DNA from: Azoarcus_F sp048158365
GTDB taxonomy: Bacteria; Pseudomonadota; Gammaproteobacteria; Burkholderiales; Rhodocyclaceae
Reading direction: 5' to 3' (one strand)
Assembly: GCA_048158365.1 (NCBI GenBank)
Contig: JBLLNL010000001.1
DNA: 64,000 nucleotides
Each line of letters begins with the position of its first letter. Position 1 is the first letter of the stretch. Made by a program: the position numbers and the translations under genes. This document shows positions 8,161 through 16,733 of the stretch, piece after piece. Below the pieces are notes generated by a model. It did not search any database, had not been told where the DNA came from, and saw only the letters and a program-made list of their open reading frames with translations.

Positions 8161-8499
8161 TCAGTGATGATTGTTGTCGGTATGCGGAATGCCGCAGAAG
8201 ACCTCGCGCATCAGCACGATTAGCTGAAGTGTCCGCTGGTCGCCGACCCGGTAATAGACGCGATTGGCATCCTTGCGGGTCTGCAGGACACCCTTGTCGC
8301 GAAGGATCGCGAGATGCTGCGAGATATTGCTTTGCGAGGTGCCGACCGCATCGACGATGTCCTGCACGCACACTTCATCCTCGCCCAGTACGCACAGGAT
8401 CTTCAGTCGCAGCGGATGAGCGATGGATTTGAGCGCCCGAGCCGCCGTCTCGATGTGCTCGTGCTTGTCCATCAGGTCGATGATTGCGTTGTTATCCAC
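8161..8499 (-). CDS. ArsR/SmtB-family repressor, predicted persulfide sensor
   Basis: A 112-residue winged-helix regulator with recognition helix TSQSNISQHLAILRDKG (residues 54-70). It has three cysteines: C36 (RLKILC), C44 and C102 (REVFCG). C36 and C102 are 66 apart; from memory the same spacing links the two persulfide-sensing cysteines of BigR and SqrR. The CVC metal site of ArsR is absent. The tail HTDNNHH could bind metal instead. It is the first gene of the rhodanese-grxC-secB run and probably represses it. Confidence 0.85.
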   Translation of the reverse strand: MDNNAIIDLMDKHEHIETAARALKSIAHPLRLKILCVLGEDEVCVQDIVDAVGTSQSNISQHLAILRDKGVLQTRKDANRVYYRVGDQRTLQLIVLMREVFCGIPHTDNNHH

Positions 8500-8761
8500 G
8501 ATGCGTTGACACCTCGTTGTTTCGCCTTCTGCGTCGGATGAACAGGTGTCCGGATCGGTCGATTCTGTCGCTACCTATCCAGACCGGGCATCAAGGCAAA
8601 GGGAGTAGTATAAAATATCGCGGCGCGATGAAGCGCGAGATTCGTCAGTACCGGTCGATAGCCCGGCGAATCGAGGCAGACGGGACTCGATCGCCGTAAT
8701 GCTGCGGCTGGCGCAGCGATGCGCCTCAACATCCTTTGCCATCATTTCATTCCGAGAGCTC
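8500..8761. other. Divergent promoter region between arsR-type gene and gpmA
   Basis: This 262-base gap must hold promoters for both directions. An AT-rich TATAAAAT at 8609-8616 could be the gpmA -10 box, but no convincing -35 precedes it. I found no clear dyad that could be named as the ArsR operator. Short reading frames here do not look coding. Confidence 0.4.
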
Positions 8762-9511
8762 ATGTACAAGATCGTTTTGCTTCGCCATGGCGAGTCCACG
8801 TGGAACAAGGACAATCGATTCACCGGCTGGACCGATGTCGATCTGACCGAAAAGGGCGTGCAGGAAGCACGGCAGGCCGGTCAGTTGCTGAAGGACAAGG
8901 GCTTTGTTTTTGACCTCGCGTACACGTCGGTGCTCAAGCGCGCGAACAAGACGCTGAACATCGTGCTCGAGGAACTCGATGCGCTGTGGTTGCCGGTGCG
9001 GCACTCGTGGCGGCTGAACGAGCGCCATTATGGCGCGCTGCAGGGTCTGAACAAGGCCGAGACTGCGGCCAAGTATGGCGACGACCAGGTGTTGATCTGG
9101 CGCCGTTCCTACGACACGCCACCACCGGCGCTTGCCGACGGCGATGAAAGACTGGCGTACGACGACCCGCGTTACGCGTCACTACCCAAGGGGCGATTCC
9201 CCCGGACCGAATGCCTGAGGGACACCGTTGCGCGTTTCGTGCCGTACTGGGAAACCGAGATCATGCCGCGCATCCTCGAAGGCCGACGCATCCTCATCGC
9301 GGCGCACGGCAACAGCCTGCGGGCGCTGATCAAGTATCTCGACGGCATTTCCGACGCGGACATCGTCGGGCTGAACATTCCGACCGGGCAGCCGCTGGTG
9401 TATGAACTGGATGCCGATCTCAGGCCGGTCCGCAGCTATTACCTGGCAGATGAAGAGACCATTCGTGCAGCCGAGGCGGCGGTCGCCGGCCAGGGCAAGG
9501 CGCACACCTGA
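8762..9511 (+). CDS. gpmA: 2,3-bisphosphoglycerate-dependent phosphoglycerate mutase
   Basis: Glycolytic/gluconeogenic enzyme interconverting 3- and 2-phosphoglycerate. It is 249 residues. The phosphohistidine motif LLRHGES (H9), the NERHYG segment and the second catalytic histidine in AAHGNSLR are present. An in-frame ATG at 8699 would add 21 residues that do not fit the family; MYKIVLLRHGES is the standard start. It begins a gpmA-envC-ctpA series on the plus strand. Confidence 0.97.
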   Translation: MYKIVLLRHGESTWNKDNRFTGWTDVDLTEKGVQEARQAGQLLKDKGFVFDLAYTSVLKRANKTLNIVLEELDALWLPVRHSWRLNERHYGALQGLNKAETAAKYGDDQVLIWRRSYDTPPPALADGDERLAYDDPRYASLPKGRFPRTECLRDTVARFVPYWETEIMPRILEGRRILIAAHGNSLRALIKYLDGISDADIVGLNIPTGQPLVYELDADLRPVRSYYLADEETIRAAEAAVAGQGKAHT

Positions 9512-9520
9512 CGATATCCG

Positions 9521-10810
9521 GTGAGACGGGCCAGTATTCGAGGTTTCCGGGGTGTGCGTGTCACCCTCGTCGCGCTGCTGTGTCTCGGCGGTCTTCAGTC
9601 CGCTTCGGCCGATCCCGATGTGGTCACCGGGCGGGCCGATCTCGAGGCGATGCAGCGTCGCATCGCGGAGCTGGAAAAGGCGATCGGCGAGACCGAATCG
9701 AGTCGCAGCGCGGCTGCCGAACGTCTGGCCCGCGCCGAGCGGGCGGTCTCCGCGGCCAACCGCCGACTGCGCGAGCTGACCGACGAACTGGCTGCGGCGG
9801 AGCGGAATCTGATCGATCGGGAGGCCGAGAAAGTCGCCGTCGAGGCGCGGATCGCAGAGCGGCAGGCCGAACTCGCCGGCTGGCTGCGGCGCCATTACAT
9901 TCATGGCGGGCGGGACATGGCGCCGTTGCTGGCGGGCGGCGACCCCAATCAGCTGGCCAGGAACGCACGCTACCTGGAGCATCTCGGACGCGCCCGGCTC
10001 GAACTGATCGAGGGTTTGCGGACCGATCTCGCGGCGCAGCGGGCGCTTGCCGCGTCGATTGCCCAGCGCCGTGACGAGCTGGTGAAGCTCAAAGCCGAGC
10101 AGCTTGCGCGTCAGGGGGCGCTCGACCGCACGCGCGCAGCCAGAGCGGTCGCAGTGGAGCAACTCGCAGCGCAGTTGGCCGGACAGCGGGAGGAGGTGCG
10201 TGGTCTGCGCGAGAACGAGCAGCGGCTCGCCAGCCTGGTCGAGGTGCTGGCGAGGCAGGCGAGCGAACGCGCGGCGCGCGCGCGCGCCGCGGCGGGAGAC
10301 CGGCCTGATGCATCGGCGATGTCGGCGCCACGCAGCCGCCCGGAGGCAAGCCGCCCGGCAGCCGCGGTCCGTGAGGCGCGGCAGCTCGCGGGACCGACGC
10401 CGACCGGTGTTCGCTTCTCTCAGTTGCGCGGAACGATGGGATTTCCAGTCAGGGGCGAACTCATTGGACGCTTCGGTGCTCCAAGGGCGGAAGGAGGTAC
10501 CCGGTGGCGGGGCATTTTCATTCGTGCGGGCGGTGGTGAGGACGTCGTCGCGGTCGCAGCCGGAGAGATCGTCTTCTCCGACTGGATGAGGGGTTACGGC
10601 AATCTGATCATCGTCGATCATGGCGACGACTACCTCACCATCTATGGGAACAACGACGCGCTGCTGAAAGTCGTCGGCGACAGGATCTCCGGAGGTACGC
10701 CGATCGCCAGTGTCGGGGCGAGCGGAGGTGGTCAGGAATCGGGTTTATACTTCGAAGTCAGGCACAAGGGTGAGCCGATGGACCCGATGAAATGGATTGG
10801 TGCAAGGTAG
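9521..10810 (+). CDS. envC: EnvC-type murein hydrolase activator (coiled coil plus LytM domain)
   Basis: A 429-residue periplasmic protein with a GTG start 9 bases after gpmA. A signal peptide ends near residue 30 (LQSASA). Residues about 35-260 are a long, Glu/Ala/Arg-rich coiled coil, and the last 120 residues form an M23/LytM domain. The zinc ligands look lost: the usual H-x3-D region reads WRGIFIRAGG and the HxH region reads YFEVR. That is the pattern of EnvC, which activates cell-division amidases instead of cutting murein itself. No amidase gene is nearby. Confidence 0.88.
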   Translation: MRRASIRGFRGVRVTLVALLCLGGLQSASADPDVVTGRADLEAMQRRIAELEKAIGETESSRSAAAERLARAERAVSAANRRLRELTDELAAAERNLIDREAEKVAVEARIAERQAELAGWLRRHYIHGGRDMAPLLAGGDPNQLARNARYLEHLGRARLELIEGLRTDLAAQRALAASIAQRRDELVKLKAEQLARQGALDRTRAARAVAVEQLAAQLAGQREEVRGLRENEQRLASLVEVLARQASERAARARAAAGDRPDASAMSAPRSRPEASRPAAAVREARQLAGPTPTGVRFSQLRGTMGFPVRGELIGRFGAPRAEGGTRWRGIFIRAGGGEDVVAVAAGEIVFSDWMRGYGNLIIVDHGDDYLTIYGNNDALLKVVGDRISGGTPIASVGASGGGQESGLYFEVRHKGEPMDPMKWIGAR

Positions 10811-10853
10811 CGATCGGTCATCTGCCGCTCGCCCACAAGAGGATGGAGTCGTC

Positions 10854-12239
10854 ATGCGCAGCAAGCTACAAAAACTCAGTCTGATCCTGACCGGCCTGCT
10901 CGCCGGCGTGCTGATCAGTCTCAATTTCTCGGCCAGCGCCGACCGATCCGCCGTCGCTCCGTTGCCGGTCGAAGAACTGCGCGCATTCGCGGACGTGTTC
11001 AATGCGATCAAGCAGGGATACGTGGAGCCGGTCGAGGATGGCAAGCTCATCAACCATGCGATCAGCGGCATGCTCAGCGGGCTCGACCCGCATTCGGCTT
11101 ATCTGAACGTCGAGGCCTTTCGGGAGCTGCGCGAGGGGACTCAGGGCGAGTTCGGTGGGCTCGGCATCGAGGTCGGCATGGAGGACGGTTTCGTCAAGGT
11201 GGTCTCGCCGATCGAGGATACCCCCGCGTTTCGGGCCGGCATCAAGGCCGGTGACCTGATCATCAAGCTCGACGACACGCCGGTCAAGGGCATGAGCCTT
11301 GCCGATGCGGTCAAGCGCATGCGCGGAAAGCCCAGCACGAGCATTCTGCTGACCGTCGTGCGCGAGGGCGAAAGCGCGCCGCTCGAGGTCAGGATCACGC
11401 GTGAGGTCATTCGCGTGCAAAGCGTACGCTCGAAGATCATCGAACCGGGCTTCGGTTATCTGCGTGTGGCGCAGTTCCAGGAAAATACGGCCGAGGCGGT
11501 GGTCGAGCACTTGAACAGGCTGGTCGTGCAGGGCCCGCTGAAGGGTCTGGTGCTGGATCTGCGCAATGATCCGGGTGGTCTGCTCCATGGTGCGGTCGGC
11601 GTCGCTGCAGCCTTTTTGCCGCGCGACACGCTGGTGGTCTCCACCGATGGCCGGACGCCGGACGCCCGTCGTGAATATCGCGCTGCGCCGGAGGACTATG
11701 TTCGCGGCAGGCGGGGCGATTTCCTGCGCAAGCTGCCGGCCGCGGCGCGTGAGGTGCCGATGGTGGTTTTGGTCAATGCCGGGTCCGCGTCGGCGAGCGA
11801 GATCGTGGCGGGTGCGCTGCAGGACCATGATAGAGCGGTCGTCATGGGTACGCAGACTTTCGGCAAGGGCTCGGTGCAGACCATCCTGCCGCTGAACAAC
11901 AATACGGCGATCAAGCTCACCACGGCACGCTATTACACGCCGAGTGGTCGGTCTATCCAGGCCAAGGGCATCGAACCGGACCACGTGGTCGAAGAAAGCG
12001 AGAACGGTTCCGCTCGACGGGTACGCGAGGCGGATCTGCAAGGCCACTTGGGCAACGGCACGGATGAGGAGGCCCAAGTCAAGGCGACGAGCGAGCAAGG
12101 TGAGACCGCACCGGTCGACGACGATGGCGAGTCGGCGGCGCCGACACCGCGCTTCGAACTGGGCGGCGCGGATGACTACCAGCTGGCTCGGGCGATCAAG
12201 CTTCTCAAGGGTGAGGAGATCGTCCAGAATAGCAACTGA
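10854..12239 (+). CDS. ctpA: Carboxyl-terminal processing protease (S41 family)
   Basis: Periplasmic serine protease of 461 residues: signal/anchor segment at residues 5-30, a PDZ domain at about 90-175, then the S41 catalytic domain. The catalytic dyad is S313 in GSASASE and K338 in FGKGS, 25 apart as in Prc. A strong ribosome site (GAGGATGGAG) precedes the ATG. An acidic tail of about 60 residues ends the protein. It follows envC in the conserved order and likely processes envelope proteins or cell-wall hydrolases. Confidence 0.95.
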   Translation: MRSKLQKLSLILTGLLAGVLISLNFSASADRSAVAPLPVEELRAFADVFNAIKQGYVEPVEDGKLINHAISGMLSGLDPHSAYLNVEAFRELREGTQGEFGGLGIEVGMEDGFVKVVSPIEDTPAFRAGIKAGDLIIKLDDTPVKGMSLADAVKRMRGKPSTSILLTVVREGESAPLEVRITREVIRVQSVRSKIIEPGFGYLRVAQFQENTAEAVVEHLNRLVVQGPLKGLVLDLRNDPGGLLHGAVGVAAAFLPRDTLVVSTDGRTPDARREYRAAPEDYVRGRRGDFLRKLPAAAREVPMVVLVNAGSASASEIVAGALQDHDRAVVMGTQTFGKGSVQTILPLNNNTAIKLTTARYYTPSGRSIQAKGIEPDHVVEESENGSARRVREADLQGHLGNGTDEEAQVKATSEQGETAPVDDDGESAAPTPRFELGGADDYQLARAIKLLKGEEIVQNSN

Positions 12240-12264
12240 GAGCTTTGCCGAAGGGGATTGGGCG

Positions 12265-12714
12265 ATGCGCCGGGAAACCGCATACAAACTGGCCGGACGG
12301 AATCACAATCATCCGGTCGTGGGTGCGGGCCTGATCAAGGAGCGCGTGATCCGCTTTGCGACCTTGCCGCCGGGTCAGACCGCCCAGGCGCTACAGTCCC
12401 TGCGGATGCTGAAGGGGCTGGTGGTCGGCGAGGGTGATCGTGAACGGTCGCTGAATGTGCGTTATTCGGTGCTCGATTACTCGCTCGAAGGCCTGGAGAA
12501 CGCACTGCGCGAAGCCGGCTTTCACCTCGACAATGCCCTCTATTCCAAGCTGGTGAGGGCACTGGTGTATTTCTGTGAGGAGACCCAGCGTCATAACCTG
12601 GAGTCGCCCGAGCGGCTGATCAAGAAGTCCAACGAGGTCTACATCAAGGTCTATGATCAGCATCCGCATGGGGATCATGACGACACGCCACCGGAATTGC
12701 GTGAATACAAATAG
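12265..12714 (+). CDS. Conserved hypothetical protein between ctpA and moeB
   Basis: A 149-residue soluble protein without signal peptide or membrane helix. Residues 30-100 alternate strands and helices (LNVRYSVLDYSLEGLENALREAGF), which hints at a ferredoxin-like alpha/beta fold of the HMA type but lacks a CxxC metal site. The C-terminus is charged and His-rich (DQHPHGDHDD). It starts 25 bases after ctpA and is read with it. I do not recognise its function. Confidence 0.75.
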   Translation: MRRETAYKLAGRNHNHPVVGAGLIKERVIRFATLPPGQTAQALQSLRMLKGLVVGEGDRERSLNVRYSVLDYSLEGLENALREAGFHLDNALYSKLVRALVYFCEETQRHNLESPERLIKKSNEVYIKVYDQHPHGDHDDTPPELREYK

Positions 12715-12767
12715 CGGCCTTGTGCCGGTTGTGCCGAGGTGTGTGCCGTGTCTACGATGAGCTGCGC

Positions 12768-13517
12768 ATGAACGACGAACAGCTTCTGCGTTACAGCAGG
12801 CATATCCTGCTGCCCGAGATCGGCATCGAGGGTCAGGATGCAATCATCGGTGCCCGCATGCTGGTGGTTGGCGCCGGTGGCCTGGGCTCTCCGGCGGCGC
12901 TTTATCTCGCCGCGGCCGGTGTCGGCACGCTGGTCCTGTGTGATGGCGACACCGTGGACCTGACCAATCTGCAGCGCCAGATCCTGCACTCCGAGGACAA
13001 TGTCGGCAAGCTCAAGGTCGTTTCCGGTCGGGAAACCCTGCTGCGACTGAATCCTCACATCCGGGTCGAAACCGTCGCGTTGAGACTGGAGGCGGCTGCG
13101 CTCGAAGAGCACGTGGCACTGGCCGACGTGGTGCTCGACTGTACCGACAATTTCGATACCCGGCACGCGATCAACCGTGCCTGCGTCATGCATCGCAAGC
13201 CGCTCGTGTCGGGCGCGGCCATTCGATTCGATGGTCAGGTGTCGGTGTTCGACCTCAGGCAATCCGACAGTCCGTGCTATCACTGCCTTTTTCCGGAAGG
13301 TCAGGAAGTCGACGAAGTGCGATGCGCGGTGATGGGCGTGTTTGCGCCGCTGACCGGCATCATCGGCACGACTCAGGCCGCCGAAGCCCTCAAGCTCATC
13401 GTCGGCTGCGGTACGACCCTGGATGGGCGCCTGCTGCTGCTCGATGGCCTCGCGATGGAATGGCGGAGCATCGTGCTGGGGCGTGATCCAGACTGCACCG
13501 TCTGCGGCGGACGCTAG
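12768..13517 (+). CDS. moeB: ThiF/MoeB-family adenylyltransferase
   Basis: Activates the C-terminus of a ubiquitin-like sulfur carrier (MoaD or ThiS) by adenylation. It is 249 residues, the same length as E. coli MoeB. It shows the ATP loop VVGAGGLGSPAA (34-45), LTNLQRQ with its conserved Arg, zinc cysteines CYHC (170-173) and CTVC (243-246), and C186 in RCAVMG. MoeB and ThiF cannot be told apart from the sequence alone. Its TAG stop is formed by the first bases of the palindromic element at 13514. Confidence 0.92.
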   Translation: MNDEQLLRYSRHILLPEIGIEGQDAIIGARMLVVGAGGLGSPAALYLAAAGVGTLVLCDGDTVDLTNLQRQILHSEDNVGKLKVVSGRETLLRLNPHIRVETVALRLEAAALEEHVALADVVLDCTDNFDTRHAINRACVMHRKPLVSGAAIRFDGQVSVFDLRQSDSPCYHCLFPEGQEVDEVRCAVMGVFAPLTGIIGTTQAAEALKLIVGCGTTLDGRLLLLDGLAMEWRSIVLGRDPDCTVCGGR

Positions 13518-13682
13518 GAGGCTGTCGGACTTGAGCGATCGTCACGAGCCGGGTGGGAAAGCGAGGACAGAACTGGTCGATTTTGAGGCGCATAGTGGTT
13601 CTATGCAACGAAAAATCGGGCAGATATGGACCGCTTCTCCCACCGGCGCAGTAGATCAGCCTCAAGTCCGACAGCCTCCTAG
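13514..13682. mobile_element. 169-bp palindromic MITE-like element, copy 1
   Basis: Non-coding element bounded by CTAG on both sides, with a perfect 22-bp terminal inverted repeat (13514-13535 and 13661-13682; core GAGGCTGTCGGACTTGAG). A subterminal imperfect inverted repeat (13548-13563 and 13632-13647) and a central GCATAG-TGGTT-CTATGC dyad (13590-13606) share the same axis near 13598, so the whole element can fold on itself. CTAG may be a 4-bp target duplication, as in IS5-family insertions. A copy differing by one base (A13572 versus T19560) lies at 19502. The tips supply the TAG stops of moeB and ribD. Confidence 0.88.
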
Positions 13683-14782
13683 GCGCTCGGACAGGTCTGC
13701 GGTCGTGCGACGATCCGGATGTCCGGGCCGATGCTGCGCACATCCCGGATGTCGAGTCGGGTTGCCTGATCCAGGCCGGTCATCGCGGCCAGATTGAAGA
13801 GCCCCTGTGCGTCGTCCCCGCACAGCATCGGGGCCATGTACAGCAACAGTTCATCCACGCAGCCTTCCCGGAGCAGGGATCCATTCAGCTTGAAGCCGGC
13901 CTCGGCGTGAACTTCGTTGAATCCGCGTCGACCAAGCTCCTTCATCAGTTCGGGAAGCGCGACCTTGCCGGCTGGATTGGGCAGCATCACGATCTGAACC
14001 CCCAGATCCTCGAGTGCTGCGACGCGCTCCGCGTCACCCCCCGCGCAGGCGACCAGACAGTGTCCATCAGCCAGTATCTTCGCGGACAGCGGCACCTCCA
14101 GCCGGGCGTCGATCAACACCCGCATCGGTTGCCGCTCGCAGTCGATGCCGCGCACCGTCAGGCTGGGGTCATCTTCCCTGACCGTGCCGATTCCGGTCAG
14201 GATCGCGCAGGCGCGCGCACGCCAGCGATGGCCGTCCCGGCGTGCGGCCGGACCGGTGATCCACTGGCTGACGCCGTTGTTGAGCGCCGTCTTGCCATCC
14301 AGCGTGGTCGCCGCCTTCAGGCGCAGCCATGGTGTCCCGCGGGTCATGCGTGACACGAAGCCGATATTGAGTTCGCGCGCCTCGGCTTCCAGGAGTCCGA
14401 CCTCGGTACGGATGCCGCTCGCGCGCAGACGCTCGAGGCCGCGCCCGGATACCAGCGGGTTCGGGTCGTGCATCGCGCACACGACCCGTGTCACTCCCGC
14501 CGAAACCAGCGCGTCGGAGCAGGGTGGCGTCCGTCCAAAATGAGAACAGGGTTCCAGCGTGACATAGGCCGTGGCGTCACGCGCCGAATCGCCGGCTGCG
14601 GACAGCGCGATCGTCTCGGCATGCGGTTCGCCTGCGCGTCGATGCCATCCTTCGCCGACGATGACGCCGTTGCTGACCAGCACGCAACCGACCCGCGGAT
14701 TGGGCGTGGTGGTATCGAGGCCGCGCTCGGCGAGCCTGAGTGCGCGTGCCATCGCAGCATGATCAGCGGCCGAAAAGGTCAT
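13679..14782 (-). CDS. ribD: Bifunctional riboflavin biosynthesis deaminase/reductase RibD
   Basis: Performs two early steps of riboflavin synthesis: pyrimidine deamination, then ribosyl side-chain reduction. It is 367 residues, as in E. coli. The N-terminal deaminase has the zinc site H54-A-E56 and PC79...C88; the reductase domain follows from about residue 150. The chosen ATG overlaps the end of nrdR by 20 bases; ATG 14752 is an alternative. Its TAG stop lies in the right tip of the mobile element. The usual next genes (ribE, ribBA, ribH) are absent. Confidence 0.94.
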   Translation of the reverse strand: MTFSAADHAAMARALRLAERGLDTTTPNPRVGCVLVSNGVIVGEGWHRRAGEPHAETIALSAAGDSARDATAYVTLEPCSHFGRTPPCSDALVSAGVTRVVCAMHDPNPLVSGRGLERLRASGIRTEVGLLEAEARELNIGFVSRMTRGTPWLRLKAATTLDGKTALNNGVSQWITGPAARRDGHRWRARACAILTGIGTVREDDPSLTVRGIDCERQPMRVLIDARLEVPLSAKILADGHCLVACAGGDAERVAALEDLGVQIVMLPNPAGKVALPELMKELGRRGFNEVHAEAGFKLNGSLLREGCVDELLLYMAPMLCGDDAQGLFNLAAMTGLDQATRLDIRDVRSIGPDIRIVARPQTCPSA

Positions 14783-15278
14783 CTTCCGGCGGTGCTTCGG
14801 TTTTCTTCGGCGGGCGTCCCCGTCGAGGGCGGGCCTGCACCTCACGGATGACTTCGGAGAACTCGTCGACGTCGGCGAAGTTGCGATAGACCGACGCAAA
14901 ACGGATGTAGGCGACCTTGTCGAGCTGCTTCAGTTCGCGCATGACCAACTCGCCGATCTTCTCGCTCGGAATCTCGGCCTCTCCCAGCGACAGCAGTCTG
15001 GCCTCGATCCGACCGATCGCGGCTTCCACCGCTTCGAGCGTCACCGGGCGCTTGCGCAGCGCGAGCTTCATGCTCCCGGCGAGCTTGTCGTGATCGAACT
15101 CGCTTCGATTGCCGTTGCGCTTGACCACGTGCGGCATCTTCAGGTCGACGCGCTCATAGGTCGTGAAACGCTTGTCGCAGCGCATGCAGCGACGACGACG
15201 TCTGACGACGTCGCCTTCCTCGTTTTCACGCGTATCGGTGACCTGGGTGTTCGGGTCCGAGCAGAACGGACATTTCAT
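14763..15278 (-). CDS. nrdR: Transcriptional repressor NrdR
   Basis: ATP/dATP-sensing repressor of ribonucleotide reductase genes. It is 171 residues: an N-terminal zinc ribbon (C3, C6, C31, C34), an Arg-rich stretch, then an ATP-cone domain (about 49-139). The C-terminal tail is basic then acidic (RPRRGRPPKKTE) and longer than in E. coli. It sits between glyA and ribD, the standard proteobacterial order. Confidence 0.97.
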   Translation of the reverse strand: MKCPFCSDPNTQVTDTRENEEGDVVRRRRRCMRCDKRFTTYERVDLKMPHVVKRNGNRSEFDHDKLAGSMKLALRKRPVTLEAVEAAIGRIEARLLSLGEAEIPSEKIGELVMRELKQLDKVAYIRFASVYRNFADVDEFSEVIREVQARPRRGRPPKKTEAPPEDDLFGR

Positions 15279-15362
15279 GGTCGGAGATAAGCCGCCAGGC
15301 CTGCATCGGTCTGCCGGACCTGCGGCCTTCGCGGTCCGCCGTCATGGAGCGTGAATGTCGGG

Positions 15363-16613
15363 TCAGTCACCATACACCGGAAGGCGTGCGCACAAGGCCG
15401 CAACCTTGCTCCGGACCCGGTCGAGCACGGCCTCGTCGTTCGGCGTGTCGAGCACATCGGCGATCAGGTGCGCGACCTGCTCGGCTTCGATCTCGGTGAA
15501 TCCGCGCGTCGTCATGGCCGGGGAGCCGATGCGGATGCCGGACGTCACGAAGGGCTTTTCCGGGTCGTTCGGGATCGCGTTCTTGTTGACGGTGATATGC
15601 GCCCTGCCGAGCAGGGCTTCGGCATCCTTGCCGGTGATGTGCTTCGCGCGCAGGTCGACCAGGAAGACATGGCTTTCGGTGCGGCCGGACACGATGCGCA
15701 TGCCGCGCTCCTCGGACAGCACCCGCGCCATCACGCGCGCATTGGCGATGACCTGCTCCTGGTAATTGCGGAAGCCGGGTTCGGCCGCCTCCTTGAACGC
15801 GACCGCCTTCGCGGCGATGACATGCATCAGCGGACCCCCCTGCAGCCCCGGGAAGATCGCCGAATTGATCGCCTTCTCGTGTTCGGCCTTCATCAGGATG
15901 ATGCCACCGCGAGGTCCGCGCAAGGTCTTGTGCGTGGTCGAGGTGACCACGTCCGCGTGCGGCACCGGGTTCGGGTAGTAGCCGGCCGCGATCAGACCGG
16001 CGTAGTGCGCCATGTCGACCCAGAAGATTGCGCCGACGTCCCGGGCGACCTTGGCGAAGCGTTCGAAATCGATGCGCAGCGAATAGGCCGATGCGCCGGC
16101 GATGATGATGCGCGGCTTGTGTTCGTGGGCCAGCGCCTCCATCGCGTCGTAATCGATCTCTTCCTTGTCGTTCAGTCCGTAGGCGACCGCATTGAACCAT
16201 TTGCCGGACATGTTCAGCTTCATGCCGTGGGTCAGGTGCCCGCCTTCGGCCAGACTCATGCCCAACAGCGTGTCGCCCGGCTTCGCGAAGGCCATCAGCA
16301 CGGCCTGGTTGGCCTGCGAACCCGAGTTCGGCTGCACGTTCGCAGCCTCGGCGCCGAACAACTGCTTGACGCGATCGATCGCGAGCTGCTCGGCGACATC
16401 CACGTATTCGCATCCGCCGTAGTAGCGCTTCCCGGGGTAGCCTTCCGCATATTTGTTGGTCAGTTGCGAGCCTTGGGCCTCCATCACCGCCCGTGACACG
16501 TAGTTCTCCGAGGCGATCAGTTCGATGTGATCCTCCTGGCGACGGTTTTCGGCGGTGATTGCGGCCCAGAGCTCGGGGTCGACCTTGGCGATGGTGTCTT
16601 GCGAAGCGAACAT
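15363..16613 (-). CDS. glyA: Serine hydroxymethyltransferase
   Basis: PLP enzyme converting serine and tetrahydrofolate to glycine and methylene-tetrahydrofolate. It is 416 residues from MFASQDT; an ATG three codons upstream (16622) is possible. The PLP lysine is K229 in TSTTHKTLRGPRGG, and ASENYVS and GYPGKRYYGG are intact. It heads glyA-nrdR-ribD on the minus strand. Confidence 0.97.
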   Translation of the reverse strand: MFASQDTIAKVDPELWAAITAENRRQEDHIELIASENYVSRAVMEAQGSQLTNKYAEGYPGKRYYGGCEYVDVAEQLAIDRVKQLFGAEAANVQPNSGSQANQAVLMAFAKPGDTLLGMSLAEGGHLTHGMKLNMSGKWFNAVAYGLNDKEEIDYDAMEALAHEHKPRIIIAGASAYSLRIDFERFAKVARDVGAIFWVDMAHYAGLIAAGYYPNPVPHADVVTSTTHKTLRGPRGGIILMKAEHEKAINSAIFPGLQGGPLMHVIAAKAVAFKEAAEPGFRNYQEQVIANARVMARVLSEERGMRIVSGRTESHVFLVDLRAKHITGKDAEALLGRAHITVNKNAIPNDPEKPFVTSGIRIGSPAMTTRGFTEIEAEQVAHLIADVLDTPNDEAVLDRVRSKVAALCARLPVYGD

Positions 16614-16733
16614 GTGCGGCACTCGAAGCGATGGATATAAAGGCAGAATCTTATCACGTGGGCTATTTCGCGCGGAATGCGGCTGTACGACAGCAAGCGG
16701 GGAAGGCGGCCATTCAAGCCTGATCCAGTCGTC

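Noticed and set aside
13514..13682. Short minus-strand protein reading through the 169-bp element
   Set aside because: The same peptide appears at both copies only because the DNA is repeated; there is no start signal and the DNA is organised as a palindrome, not as codons.
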